Assembly (NCBI RefSeq): GCF_001649575.2
Contig: NC_051450.1
Location: 17,543,959-17,607,958 of the forward strand
Origin: Kryptolebias marmoratus
Taxonomy: Eukaryota; Chordata; Actinopteri; Cyprinodontiformes; Rivulidae
Direction of reading: 5' to 3'
DNA: 64,000 bases
Below the pieces are notes generated by a model. That model searched no databases and was not told where the DNA came from. It worked only from the letters and a program-made list of their open reading frames with translations. A program made the position numbers and the translations under genes. Of the stretch, positions 40,501 through 53,319 are shown piece by piece. Positions within the stretch are counted from its first letter, which is position 1; each line of letters starts with the position of its first letter.

Positions 40501-40769
40501 TATAGCTCTTGGAAAAAGACTTACAAATTATGACCAAACAATCGAAACGAACATTTTCTTTGTTTGTTGCGTCCTGCAAGGTACTCCCATTGACATCTTT
40601 GCATGCATCTTTCATGACCCTTTGCACACAAATAACACTTGCCAATCCCTGACTTAAGTAATTTTTTAGAGGAGGAACTTAAAGTACTGAGTCTGGAAGT
40701 TTAGCATACAAAACAATCTATTTGATCTCTCTATTACCCTCAAATACTCACTTATTTATTATCACCTGC

Positions 40770-41010
40770 CGCCAAAGACAATAATGTTTTTGCCCATGTC
40801 TGTGTGTGTGGATGTGTTAGCAAAATATCTCATGAGGCAGGGCACAGATTTCAATGGAACTCACAGAAAGTAATCATTGGACGTACATCTACAACTGATG
40901 AACTTTTAGAGTCAACTGCATTCAAAATGGACACCACAGCTAAGCAAACTTAGACAAAAATAAGTCTAACTCAGCCAATTCTACAGATACTGAGCTAAAA
41001 TTTGATGTGG
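40770..41010 (-). repeat. Head-palindrome dispersed element, antisense copy
   Basis: TGTTAGCAAAATATCTCATG, GGACGTACATCTACAACTGA and GATACTGAGCTAAAATTTGA are the reverse complement of the tail and body. The head is truncated. Confidence 0.65.
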
Positions 41011-41764
41011 AATTCTAGACCCTTAAGTCGTATCTGCTCCACAGTTATAAATGATAAAAATTCTTTTTTTTTTTGTAAAATCTTGTCATAAGTCATAATT
41101 TAAACCTGTCAAAAATAGCCCCTCAAATATAAACCCTGTGTGACGTAAAGGGCAAGAAGACAGATGCCCAAATATATGCTCTCAGTCGCAGCAAGAAAAG
41201 AAAAAAAAAATCATAAAAGGTTCCCCTCGACTTCAGTCTTGCAGACAGTTACGGTGTTTGACCACTGTTTGTCGCAGCCCTGCCACACTCTGTCTGTACC
41301 TCGTCCAATCCAGACAAGCAACCAAAGCTGCGGCCGCTGTCCCACGAGCCAGAAGACACCGCAGGTCCTGCGTGTCCTGCAGCTCACCCAGGGGACAGCT
41401 GTGACCAACAAAACCAGAGGTGAAAGAAAAATCCAAACACATTTCGCCATCATCTGAATCAATAAAAACCTTAACACACTTTGCATAAAAGGAAACAGCC
41501 TCACAGCCAAGATCTTTTTTCTTTTTGGCAAACAGGAGAAATTTATAACTGTATGAAAAAAGTCAAAGCAGCCTGGGTAAAATGAGGTAAAGGAGGAATT
41601 GTGTATCAGGCCATTAACCTTGGATAATGTGGGTAACATATATTTTCATTTTAAGTTTTATTGAGCTGGATAATTTTATTTCCATCCAACCCAAGTGTGC
41701 AGACAGTGAACAGATTACTTAGCAGTACTACTACAACAACCTGCTACTCTATACAATTCTGTGC

Positions 41765-42070
41765 AACCAAAAGTCACCTAGTTAGTAATTAGGTCCACCT
41801 GTTTAATCTCAGTAGTAATCAAACAACATCATGAAGACCAAGGAACACAACAGACACATCATTATTTACTAATTAGGTGACTTCTGAAGGCAATTAATTG
41901 AACTAATTAAAACTGGGTTTTAGTTAGCAGTATTAAAGTAAAGGGGATTGAATACAAATGCACCTTGTAGTTTTCAGATTTATATTTGCAAAAAATATTG
42001 AAAATTGTTGGTCTATCACCTAAAATCCCAGTAACATACTTTGAAATTTGTGGCTGTGACGTGACAAACG
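41765..42070 (+). mobile_element. Tc1-like element, internally deleted
   Basis: The left part contains AAGTCACCTAGTTAGTAATT and CATCATGAAGACCAAGGAAC, the usual start region of a fish Tc1-like transposase unit. The right part contains TACTAATTAGGTGACTTCTG in the opposite sense, then GAATACAAATGCACC and TGGTCTATCACCTAAAATCC, the usual 3' end. The transposase body is missing, leaving a MITE-like remnant. Confidence 0.65.
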
Positions 42071-44459
42071 TTCAGTGGACACGTACATGCCAGTTAACGT
42101 TGGCAGTTTACCTTGTCAAGTTTTTTTTGGGGGGACTTCTGTGGCTTTCCATAAAAAGACAGACAGATGGTAGTCGGAGACAGGAGGATGACGTGGAGCG
42201 ATGGGTCACATGTCAGGACTTCAAGCCTCACCCGTTTCGCTGACGACATTCAGCAGCTCTTTATAAGACATCTGCTCAGCCAATTTGGCAGCATGCCACA
42301 CGGTGGTTTTCTTTTACAAATCTTAGTACGTGTCCACGGGATATTTTAGGATGATCCAGCATCACTACAGACGTTTAGCTGCACCTACTTCCGCACAAAG
42401 GGGGTAACACCTCTTAGTGCAAAGGTCTTGAGCCAGTCATTTCTTTTTGCACCACATGAAACACAGAAAATAGGTGCGATGATTTCCATCATCCATTTCT
42501 AACATCCTTGGGTTACAGTAGGTGCTTTTTCCCTGCTTGCATGACTCATAGGTTAATGTTAAATGACTTAACAAAAACAGGTCCATGAGCTGTACTATAA
42601 ATTACTAAAATGTGTTCAAAGAAAAAGGTCAAAAGGCTTTAAAAAGCCTTGGAGAACTAAGTGTCATGCAAAAAGTCTGACTCCTTTAAATAATACTGAG
42701 AAATAAAAGATGGCTTATGTGACCCAATAATATAGGAATATAAAATAAAAGTTCAAGAAGAAATCTAGAAAAAGCCCACAAGATTTTAAAAATAAATTTT
42801 ATGAGAGGTTAAGAAAGAGGAAGTTCCTGGCGATGCATGCATGTATTTATGACAAAAAAGTAAAAACTGAAAACTTTAAGTTAAAGTTAACAAGTGGGAC
42901 AAAAAAAATGAATGTGGAACAAGAACCAGGGAGCAAACTATGATGGAACAATGATTGAAGGTAAACTAGTCGAGTTAATATGCAAGATGATGACAGCCTC
43001 CTTCTGCAAGTTGAGGAATCACAAATACAGATAACTGGCTGCTGAAAGGAGCAGACTTAAAAAGGTTTTTCTTTGCAGAAATTGTGTCAGATGTAGTGGA
43101 TGTTTATTTATTGATGTAATGTAGGAAATTCATGAGCATGTTTGGTCAGTTGAGACAGAAGGTTACTCATGACATTAATACTTTTTGGCTCTGTATGTTG
43201 TAACAAACACACATGTATCAGTTTATGCAAACAAAACAGAACAACGTGCACAAAGTCAGTACATGAAAGCACCATTACGGGAACACACACACACGCAAAT
43301 ACACTTATCTACATGCCATGTCATTTTTCTCACTGTCTGCTGGAGGCGGTTGTGCCAACAAATCCCTCAGGCCTTTTTAATAATCTCTCTCTCTCTGTGC
43401 AGCATGTGTGTGTGTGTGTACTTCCCTGAACTGAAAGCATTTCACTACACCAGTCTTTGTGCCAGGCTACATCACTTCTCTAATGGCTCTGTAAAAACAA
43501 AGTTACATCAGCTACATAAATCTCCCAGATTTGGGAAAAAAAAAAACAGTTATGGACACACGTGGGTTCAATAAAAGCCTATTTACTAGAAACTCTAACT
43601 GATGTTACCGTTAACACTTTCTGCGTCCATTTCCCAGCATGTCACATGACCGAAAGCAAAGACTGCTCAAGATTATACACAACGTTTTCCCATCGACTGG
43701 TGAAACTCTGTGACGCGCTCAGCTGGAAGTGACAGAGAACTGAGGTGAACCGTTTTATTACCCCATCAAAATCATTGTTTATTTTTTTTTTTTTAACGTC
43801 ATTTCCCTAAAGCAGACGTAGAATGTAATGACGAGCATAGCTGGAACAAAGTTGCCAAAAAAGGATATATTTCTTGGAAACTAGGATTTTTGACCAAGTG
43901 TTTTAAGCTGTCTTTGATTGCTGTTTAGTGATACTTATGCATTTTTCTTAAAAACTGGCTGATACAACCATCCTGCAGGGCTGTGATGTGAGGCGGAGAA
44001 CACCGAAGAGGGGAATGTTGTTCTGGGGGTCCTAATAGTATGTTCTTTGAGTTTCTTTTACGTCACTACCACCCACTGCTTTTCCTCCACATATGGTCGA
44101 GTTCCAGGATTGTGTTTCCTTAGCCTGTTCTTGATGACATGGGTCGCGTCACTGACACGGCACATGCTGAGGAGAGATGAACCAACAACTCTCGGTTTGA
44201 CGTACTGGAAGGATGCCCATTGGTTTCAGTGCTGAATTGTTACCTTGAGTCTTTGACTGATGCTGACAGCTATACAAGCTGGCTTTGACTTTAGTTTCAC
44301 TGGGAGAAAATATTAGGTCCCATAAAAAATATAAACCCAAAATAAACATGATAAAGCACCAACCTTACCACAAACTGAGTACAATAGCATTCAAAGAGTT
44401 TGTAACTTTAAAAAAAGGGGTTGTTATTCTCGTAACATGAGAGCCTGTGGATTATATTT

Positions 44460-44910
44460 ACTTGTCCACACTGAAACACATCTTTTTTGTTGCTTTTAAA
44501 ATATCCTTGTAAACATGGGGCCGTTTCTAGAAGTGTCTTCATCCACACAGAAACACTAAAAATGTCTCAAAATGCTCAAAAACAAGCCTACTCGGAAAAA
44601 TGGGATGCGCACAGGGATTGCACCCTGGGTATGAAATGTAAATACAAGAAGAAGAAGAAGAAGAGGACATCCTTGGGTTGTATTTTAGATTACAGGTGAG
44701 GCTATGATGTAATTGTTCTCAAAAGGTTTTATTTTAATTGTTTACATGAAAACACAAGTGTGGCATTTCATGATTTTTGACACTCTGGAAACCGTTTAAA
44801 AAATAAACAAAAAACAATCTGAGGCTCTAAAAAGGCTGTTTCCATGAGATGCAAGGCTGAAACAATGAAAAGCATTTGGTTGTCCACAAAAATCCTTCCT
44901 GTGTGGCTCC
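44460..44910. repeat. Dispersed hAT-like repeat
   Basis: GTCCACACTGAAACAC near one end and ATGCAAGGCTGAAACAATGA, CCTTCCTGTGTGG near the other resemble elements with GTGTGGAC-type ends. The inner part matches 5850-5935 (ACGCAAGGCTGAAATTATG, CTTTCCCGTGTGGAC). Confidence 0.4.
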
Positions 44911-47129
44911 TGGTCAAACACCAGCACCATTAGCTTAGCATAACAGAAACAGCTAGCTTTATTGAAAAGTTAAACAATTGTCTTTCATTACAAGATTAAT
45001 AATATAATACACTGCACAGTTTTTAACTGATAACGCGCAAATATAAAACAAACGTTTGCTGTTTGGAGTGTCATAGGTTTGCTAGACAAATTGCAAAGTT
45101 TCTGATTGAGATTTCTTTTTTTATTATTGAAATATTTTTGGTATTTTTTATTTTCAAGTATAGAAAGCCAGTCATTGCAGTGGAATCAGTTCTTCATCTC
45201 CAAACACCAGTTTGTTTGTTGGTTGTTGAAAATGTTGTTTGTAAAAATGCAGCGTTTCCTTTCAGGGGGTCAGTTTTATTGTTTATTTTAATTTCATTAG
45301 AGCTAGGCTGCTGTTCGTGTGCCAAAAGGTATTAAAGCTAAGCAAACTGTGCCTTTGAACAGTGTCATTACAGTGGTTTCTTGTGTTTCAGCAGCTGGTG
45401 ATTTTATTCAAATGTTTATTCTACACAGACGTATGAGACCAGGACAGATCCTCCGTCTCCCAGTAAAAAATCTAGTAAACTATTAAATAAATAAAATAAA
45501 ATTAAATTAAAAAATATATTGTTTGCACCAATTTTACTTTATCAAAGAAAACTCTCACCCTTCTCCGTCCTAAAGCACTCTTCAGTGCCTGGAAAAGCCT
45601 GGGTTATGGGGTGAATGCAAAGTAAAGAAACCTTGGCTGAACGATTCATTTCACTTCCAGTGGTTCTGGGTGTAAAGGCTCTCCAGTGTCTGCCATCTGG
45701 AGCGAATTGAAAACAAATATGGAGCTCTAAGTCTTCCAATTAAAACAGAGAAAAGCAGCCTGCTGAATCTCACCTCGATGCCACTTGGATCCAACTGAAT
45801 ACTAAATTCAAATATTTACGTATAGCTGGACGGTATATATAAAACTGAACTTTTAAGATTTTTTACCACATTTACAGAACTAAATAATAATACCCAGTAC
45901 TAACTTTCTTGTAAGTATTTCTCTCCTATCTTCATAATTGCAACACAGCCTCATGGCACTTCATGAAGCATAAAAAGAGTGATCATCATCCAGTTCTGAT
46001 CAAATTTTCACCAAACTGCAAAATCAGCAGTTGTATGTTTTGAGGGTCTTAAACATCCAGACAAGCTAACTCTAAAGCTAAAGGAGATGGTATCTTATTG
46101 ACAGAAATGTTAGTAACTCACAGTCAAACAGTAGTCCAAGAAAATCTCTTAAGAAAGGCAAAAAAACAAACTGTCAAATGAGCTTATTGTAGATTTTTAG
46201 GAAAAAAATAATATTACATAATTTGTTAAGCACATGCAGCCTCACAGCAGCTGACACCGCCAGACTTTCAGGCCAAGACAGACAAGCTTTTCCCGGTGAT
46301 TTTTCCAGCCAATCATGGACACACATTCGCTTTGAATGAGAACCACTAAAACTATTTTTTGTTTTTATATAGTGACTGAAACGTTTTTCGAAAATGTCTT
46401 TCTTTGCAATTATGGAGGCTGAAGCGAATCCTGACATGTGAACAGAACGCATTTGAGAGAGAGCACCTGTTTTTCTTTCTGATAGCTCTGCTTCTACCAT
46501 TAGCATTTGCTCACTTGGATGGATTTGGAAGGAAATTCACAGACAGCACGATCGGCGCTACGAAAATGCAACTGGTTAAGAAGTCATTGATAGCGTGAAC
46601 TCGGTACACTTCCTGGAACACAAAAGCATCGCATGTTGATCGAAATCGCTTCTGCTGAAGCTACGAAGCGTAAAGAGTAAAATGGCTCTTTAACATACAC
46701 CACCTGGCGCTGTCGTGGATAATTTGTGTTTTTCTCACGCTGCAGTTGGAAGATATCACAAAATACTAAAAAAAAAACCAAAAAAACGATGACTAGTCTG
46801 CATGGGATTGGGTCTGTGTTGGATGAAACATGAAAATGTGATGATGCTCTAACGGCGGTGCTTTTCCAACCACAGACTTCCTTCCTCCATCTGGAATCAT
46901 TCTGCTACTGTGTGTCTGGGGACTGAGCTGCAGGGGTCAAAGGGCAGAGAAAGGTTTGTCATTAAAACAGTGCTGAGAACAACCTTACAAAGATACTCTT
47001 CTGAATGTAATCCATCAAAAGTTCAGTAAAATATTCCATGATGGGATTTTTTTTAGTCACTTTCTGATGTTGCACATTCTTATTCTGTATTTTGTGATTA
47101 CAAATGCTTTAGAGTTACTGTAATATTTT

Positions 47130-47131
<2 letters not shown>

Positions 47132-47173
<42 letters not shown>
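47132..47173. repeat. TA microsatellite
   Basis: About 21 perfect TA units. Confidence 0.95.
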
Positions 47174-47177
<4 letters not shown>

Positions 47178-47989
47178 CATACAAGTTGTTAATCATTATG
47201 CAGCAATGAATTGTGCTCTTGAATGGGTCTTTGGATGTAATGAGCAGATGAATGAAACAAAAGGTTTTTACCACCAAAGTTGTAGCAGCAACCTAGATGA
47301 AAACCTCTGTAAGTTATACTCTGAGAAATCCAGTAAAGCCAGGAAATGGTCAGTTTTTTAACAGTGCAAGGAGCCAGGTAGGCGATGTAGGGGTCAGTGC
47401 ACTGGGAGCCATGAATTACGTCTGTGTTGTCAGAATGGGATGTTTGATGGAGCTGCAGGCGAGGAAGCTTGAAATACTGAGGAGGTTGTGGACACAGAAT
47501 CCCACAAAGTGAGAAGGAAGTTCCAGCAGGACAGATGGCAGACATATACACAATATACTTTTATACTAACCAACTCCCAGGAGCACAAGAAATGCTAATG
47601 ATTCAAATATCATGTGTGCTTCTTAAATGGCAGCACAGAGTAAGGTTCAAAGAGAAAGAGTCCTGCTGCCAGTCAGGTTATAGAGTTTAATAATAGCATT
47701 TGTGGCATTTTTTTTAAATATAATTTTTGTATATTTTGGTTCAGCCTGGTGGTTTTTGGAAAATCAGTCAGTAAAATTACCATAGGGATTTTTTTTAATG
47801 TTTCTCTTTTGTCATTTTTGGACAACTATGAGCTTTTATGACGGACACAGTTGGATTTAGAAAAGCCAAAAAAAAAGCCAAAAGTGGCTTTAAACTAGAG
47901 AACCTGCAGCTTGAACGCTGAATGACTGCAGGAAACTGTTGAAGAAGCAGAAACTGAATCATTGAAGTTTAAATGATCAGAAGAAACAC

Positions 47990-48140
47990 TAAAATTAGAA
48001 AACCAAAAGTGAAAACCTAAGACCAGCAAAACAGTAGCTAAAATGAACAAAGCAGTAGTTTAAAGCTAAAAAAAGTCACTAAATTATAAACTTATCAGAA
48101 CAGAAACTAAAAGCTAAAATTCGCAGATCAGCAGCTTAAA
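47990..48140 (-). repeat. Degenerate AGCTAAAA array
   Basis: CAGTAGCTAAAATGAACAAA and CAGTAGTTTAAAGCTAAAA units occur, antisense to the arrays at 20085, 34325 and 37385. Confidence 0.5.
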
Positions 48141-49934
48141 GCTAGAAAGAGGATTTGAAGAGCTCTCTATTCATTTAATTGAGAAAAAAATATGAATAAA
48201 GTTCAATATTTCAGAGTATAAATTTTTCAGAATCCAAAATTCATAGCAGTAATGTCCTGAATGAGCTGACGGTTTGATACCTGAATGACTAAAACAGCTG
48301 AATGTATGCTGAAGTTACTACAATTCAAACATATAGAAGAAACTATAAACAAGTAAACAGTGTGAAAGCTCAGCACTCACACAATTAACTGCCTTTTCAT
48401 TGGATCTGCAGCTCAGATTTGCTCCACATTGATCCCTCTGGCAGCCTCAGTTTGACTCGTACATCTTTAGCTGGCGCTCAGCCGTTTAAAACCAAAAAAA
48501 AAAAAAAAAGAATTTGCATTAATTCTGATCATTTGCAGCTTCTGGGAAAAAGAGCCCCTTTTTGTTTCTCGATGAGTCCCTACAGCACTTTGTTACTCAT
48601 CAGGAAACATGGGGACAGGAAATGTGCACGGGCTTTTTCTTTTGGGAGGCTGGGATCCATTGCTCACAGTCACTGCTGAATGAAGCAGAGCAGAAATCGA
48701 GCAGCTGGTTGGATTTGTTTTGGCCCGAGGCTGACCGGTCCGGGGCCTACCAAGACCCAGACAAATTTCCTGGTTGATAACAAGCAATTTCTGTCACAGT
48801 AAGCAACACAGCTTAGGGAGGATAGACTCACAGAGTGTTTTCAGAGCGAGGATCCACCCTTAAACATCCACAGTAGCTTTTTTTTTCTTTTTTTTTTTTG
48901 CAATTTTTGTTTTACTATTTGTGATAAATGCAAATGCTCATAAAAGGTTAAAAAAAAATTGATAGCCACACAAAAAGAACATGCTGCTTAGGTCAGGAGG
49001 AAGGCTAAAAAATGGGAGCAGCCTTTGGTTATAAAATAATGGCGTTAAAAATAATGATTACCTCTGGATGATCCTCACAGTACTTATTAGGATGTTTTCC
49101 CTTTTCTGACAGGATGAACTTTGGATGTCTTCTGAAACAGCAGAAAAAAAACATGAGAATATCATGGTAAATAGTGGGAACATAAAGTGTTTTTCCAGAA
49201 TCAATAATCTCTACACATGCATCCTTGTGGGTAAACTGGAATGATCCAGATGTTTTTGGTAAATTAAGATCAAGAGTGTGAAACTGTTTGGCAGACGGGA
49301 TTATTGTCGGAACCAGGAGTGGACGGGGAAAGCCGCAAGGCTGCACAGAAAAGTCCAAACCCATTCTGATGCAAAAAGAAAAACACCACAAAAATTCAAA
49401 ACAACCTAACACACACCTGCAGATTTACACCAGACAGATCAGAGGTTACTTGGCAACCAAGACAAAGATTATTAGGTGGAAAGATTCAAAAAGAGCCGAA
49501 TTACAAAACTTTCCCTGAATGATGTCAGCTTCTGAGTGAGTGTTTGGCAGAACTTGTTAATATGAGAAGTTGACACAGAGTTCAGGGAGACATCGAGCAT
49601 ATTTTGCTGTAGTTCATATTCATGCAGACAGCAGCAAACTGAAAGTGGAACAAATACCAACAAACATGAGAAATGAGAATGGGTTGTTGATTATTTTAGA
49701 TTTATGAGAAAGTAAAACATAACTCGAACTTTTCATAAATTCCAGTAGAAATATAACTTCAGGATGCACTTGAAGTACTGCAGATAGCTGCTGTTGCTAT
49801 TTGCTCTTGTAAATAACTAGATAATTCTTTGTAAATAACCATGTAATACATGGTATTGGACTTGGGCCCATTCAAACCTTTCTATGATAACACTGAACCT
49901 CACATATCATAAAAAGCCCATTTTATGGGCACAG

Positions 49935-50070
49935 CTATGTTGTATTTTTGGAATCAGATGCTTACTCCTCCTTTCTTTTAAGCACGAATTAACTAATTAC
50001 AGCCAAATGTATTAGAAAAGTAAAGATATTTGAACATACAGCAGCAAAGTGAGAACTACGTGAATCAACT
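49935..50070. repeat. Dispersed repeat shared with 6400-6590
   Basis: ATGTTGTATTTTTGGAATCA and ATTTGAACATACAGCAGCAA match the jph1-intron copy. No known family was recognised. Confidence 0.4.
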
Positions 50071-53000
50071 GTATTCAGCACCTTAAAACAAGAAATTCAG
50101 ATGTGTGTGTGTGTTTCATTCATATATGAGTGGGACTTAAAACCTGTATTGAAACCAGGCAACATGGAAGCTTCACTCCGGCTTCAACTTCCTGGTTCTT
50201 GTCGGTTGTTTAAATTTCTTCCATGTTTGATGGTTCAGACTGACCATTAACTAAAGTTTCTCTGTCATGGTGTAAGCGATGTGTGGAATGTATAGCCTCT
50301 CAGAGTTTGTTCAATAAATTGGACATTGTTTGTCATAAACCAGATAAAATCCACCATAACTTTTTTTTTTTGTTTGTTTAAAGGATGTTACTCGGTTTAA
50401 CTCTCACAAAAACAGCAGGACCCAAATATCTGAGGATCGTTGGATCAAACTTTATAAAACAAACTAAGAGTGTATACACAGACTTAAATCTCCCACTAGT
50501 CTGTGCTTCATCACAAACATCAAGCGGATTCTGGCTGAGCTGATGGGAAACATTCAGTGGTCTGAGCTACACCTGGGACAACTTGGGGAAAGTCAAGTGC
50601 AGAGATGACGAAAACAGGGGGCTACAAGAGGGGACTCCCAAAAGCCCTCTGAGACTTTTCCTTGGTTTTAACTCCAAATCCATCACTTGTGAGCAACAGA
50701 GCTCAAGAAAGCCTGGGCTTTTACTGATAATGTGGTTCCAACATAAACACTGATATCATCATTAATGTGACCTTGGCGAGAGCCCGCCAGTGACAGATTT
50801 ATGACTACACGTTCAACGTCACGGAGCCAGGCTCACACAGTGATAAAAGAGAGAAATACGCAAGAGGCCGGTCTGATGTGAACAGCTTACATTTAATATC
50901 ATATTACTCACAAATCCTAATCAAAAGGAGGGAAAACATTTTTACTTCCAGGTGTTACAGGTCTGTCAGTTGACAACCTGCTGGACTCTTGGACTATCTG
51001 AAGTTTGTGTTTTAACTTTAACATTGATTTTAGCCTCAAAAGCCAAAATAAAGCAAATACAAAGATCGAGAATCTTACTTTTTGTTGAAATTTCCAGAGT
51101 TTTAGTTCTAATTTCATGTGAATACAAACAGATAAACCCACAGTTCACACTCACAGGTGCTGTTAAAAATAATATGGCAATCCTGTTACCTTGCATGCCA
51201 AAGTTTTACACAAAGACGTCACATAACCAGTTGGTGCTTGAATTACGTTGCAGAATTACACCAAATGCTTACGTCCTGACAGTTTTATTTAAATCCACGC
51301 AGTGATTTATGGAATTTCATGGCAGCAAGTGTTAATAACAATGCATACAGAGCAAAAATCAAGTGTTGTGAATCTAAAACTGTGCATAAACCTTTTCTAC
51401 TCATTCTGGGATTAAATTACCTCACATACAACTGGCAAAAAATAATTCTAAGTTTGAGTGTTTTATTGTTGAATGCAATATATTAAATTCAGTGCATAGC
51501 ACAGAACTGCATCTTAATATGAAAATGTGTTAAGTAGATCACTTAAGGAGCAACAAGGAGTGTAACAATGGTATCACTCTCGTTATTGTACTTTGGTGCA
51601 CGGGTTTGCTGGCAGGTAGCTGCTTGAATAGGCTCAAAAAAGATCAAGGAAGAAAGTCTGACAGAGAAAATAATCCGAGTATCCAACAAAACAACTTGCA
51701 TATTCTTTAACGATGAATGGTGCACTTCACCGGATGTCACCGCTGCACTCTGGACGCAAATGCAACAAGCGGCAGGCATGGCCTGTGCTTCCCAGGCACA
51801 CAAAGGCTCTTACCAGATGCCAAACAGCCAAAGGTCAAGTCTTAAATCACACTCATAGGTTTGGAGACTCAAGCTTTGTCTTAACACTTAAAAAAAGGAA
51901 CATATCACTTATTAGTGCTGAGATAGTTTAAATATAAATCCAAAAGGAGCAAGCTGATATTTCTTTTTGTTTGAAAACAGTTATGCGAGTATCTCAGGTT
52001 GAGGTCTGATGCAAGTTTTCCAACATAATCTGAAAGAAACCAGCTCAAATGGTTGTAACATATGTATGTGGATGTATTTGCTCTGTTTCTAACAGGAGAA
52101 CCAGTAGCCCTGACCTGCTCATACCAGCCGCTCTGCTAGGGCCCAGTTCACTCCTCATCTCCTGTCTAGACGGCCTCTAGGCCTACTCTGCCACTGCCAA
52201 CCAGCAAGGATCACAACATCCCACCTGGCTTCAGACAGTCTCAAGAAATCTACCTTTGTCAAAGTAGTCTGCAGCAAGAAAATAAAAATAAAAACGTCAT
52301 TTCAGTCAGGTTGTGTCCATACCTGCTACAACAAGCAACAGAACAGAATAAATGGTAAAATATAACATTTTGAACCATAAATGTTATATTACTTTGTGGA
52401 CTATGAGTTTAAATTGTCTTACATTCTAATTTTTGGTAATTGTTTTCAGCCGCTGCAGGGTTAGGTTTTGTTTAGCTCTATGGAAAAAGTTTGTGGTTTG
52501 GAGAAATGAAAGTAGCAATCTGTTTTTGGCAGAAATTTAAATAAAGTTTCGAAGACCTTTCACATTTTTGCTCTAGCTGTGACATGTAACATGACGTGCC
52601 AAATGGTTACAAGGGTTTTCAAAAATATACTTTGCAGGTGATTGGACGATACATCTGTCACTATTATGGTCAAACTTCAGTCAAAAAGATCAAGAAAGCA
52701 GAGCTAATCGCTGGCGAATGGCTAAAGCTCCATTTATACTTGGAAATTAAAATTTTAGAACTCCAAGATGGACAAAGTTTGATTTCTGACATGAAAAGTC
52801 AAAGGTTTCTCACCAAACCTGACCTCAAACTCCAATGCCAACGAAGTCAGGTTTAGTCAGGAGTCTAAAAGTTTCCAAGTTCAAATTTCAACTTAAGGAA
52901 GCTTTTTTTTGTGGATTTTTCCAACTTGGAACTTGAACTTAGAGCAAACCATAAAAATGTGTGCCCAATAGCTCACCAAGGGTAAGGTCAGGATTAGATG

Positions 53001-53126
53001 AAGGTCTTAGTTGATCTGAAATAGCAGTAGTTAAATAGGTAATTGAACACAGGTGAGACAGCTGGAACAGGATGTGAGTCGGAACCAGGAAGTGCCAGAG
53101 GAGCTTGCCCACAGCTCCACCTAGAG

Positions 53127-53319
53127 CAGTGTTGCTCAATCCTGCTCCTGCAGGGCCACGGTCCTGCATGTTTTAAGTGTTTCTCTGCTGTGAAAAACTT
53201 GATTTGAATGAACGAGTGATTAACAGGCTTCTGCAGACATGAAGACCTGCTGAAGAGCAGGAAAAACATCTAAAGTGTGCAGGACAGTGGCCGTCCAGGA
53301 CCGGGATTGGACACCCCTG
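53127..53319. mobile_element. Fold-back hAT-type MITE, copy 3 (with 8-bp target-site duplication)
   Basis: This 193-bp diverged relative of the 16729 element shares AGTGATTAACAGGCTTCTGC-type sequence in its centre and the CACCCCTG end. Perfect ACCTAGAG duplications lie at 53119-53126 and 53320-53327. Confidence 0.75.

Noticed and set aside
49029..49412. 127-codon minus-strand open frame in the gdap1-pi15 interval
   Set aside because: No family resemblance, AT-driven composition, and no neighbouring exons; probably a chance frame.
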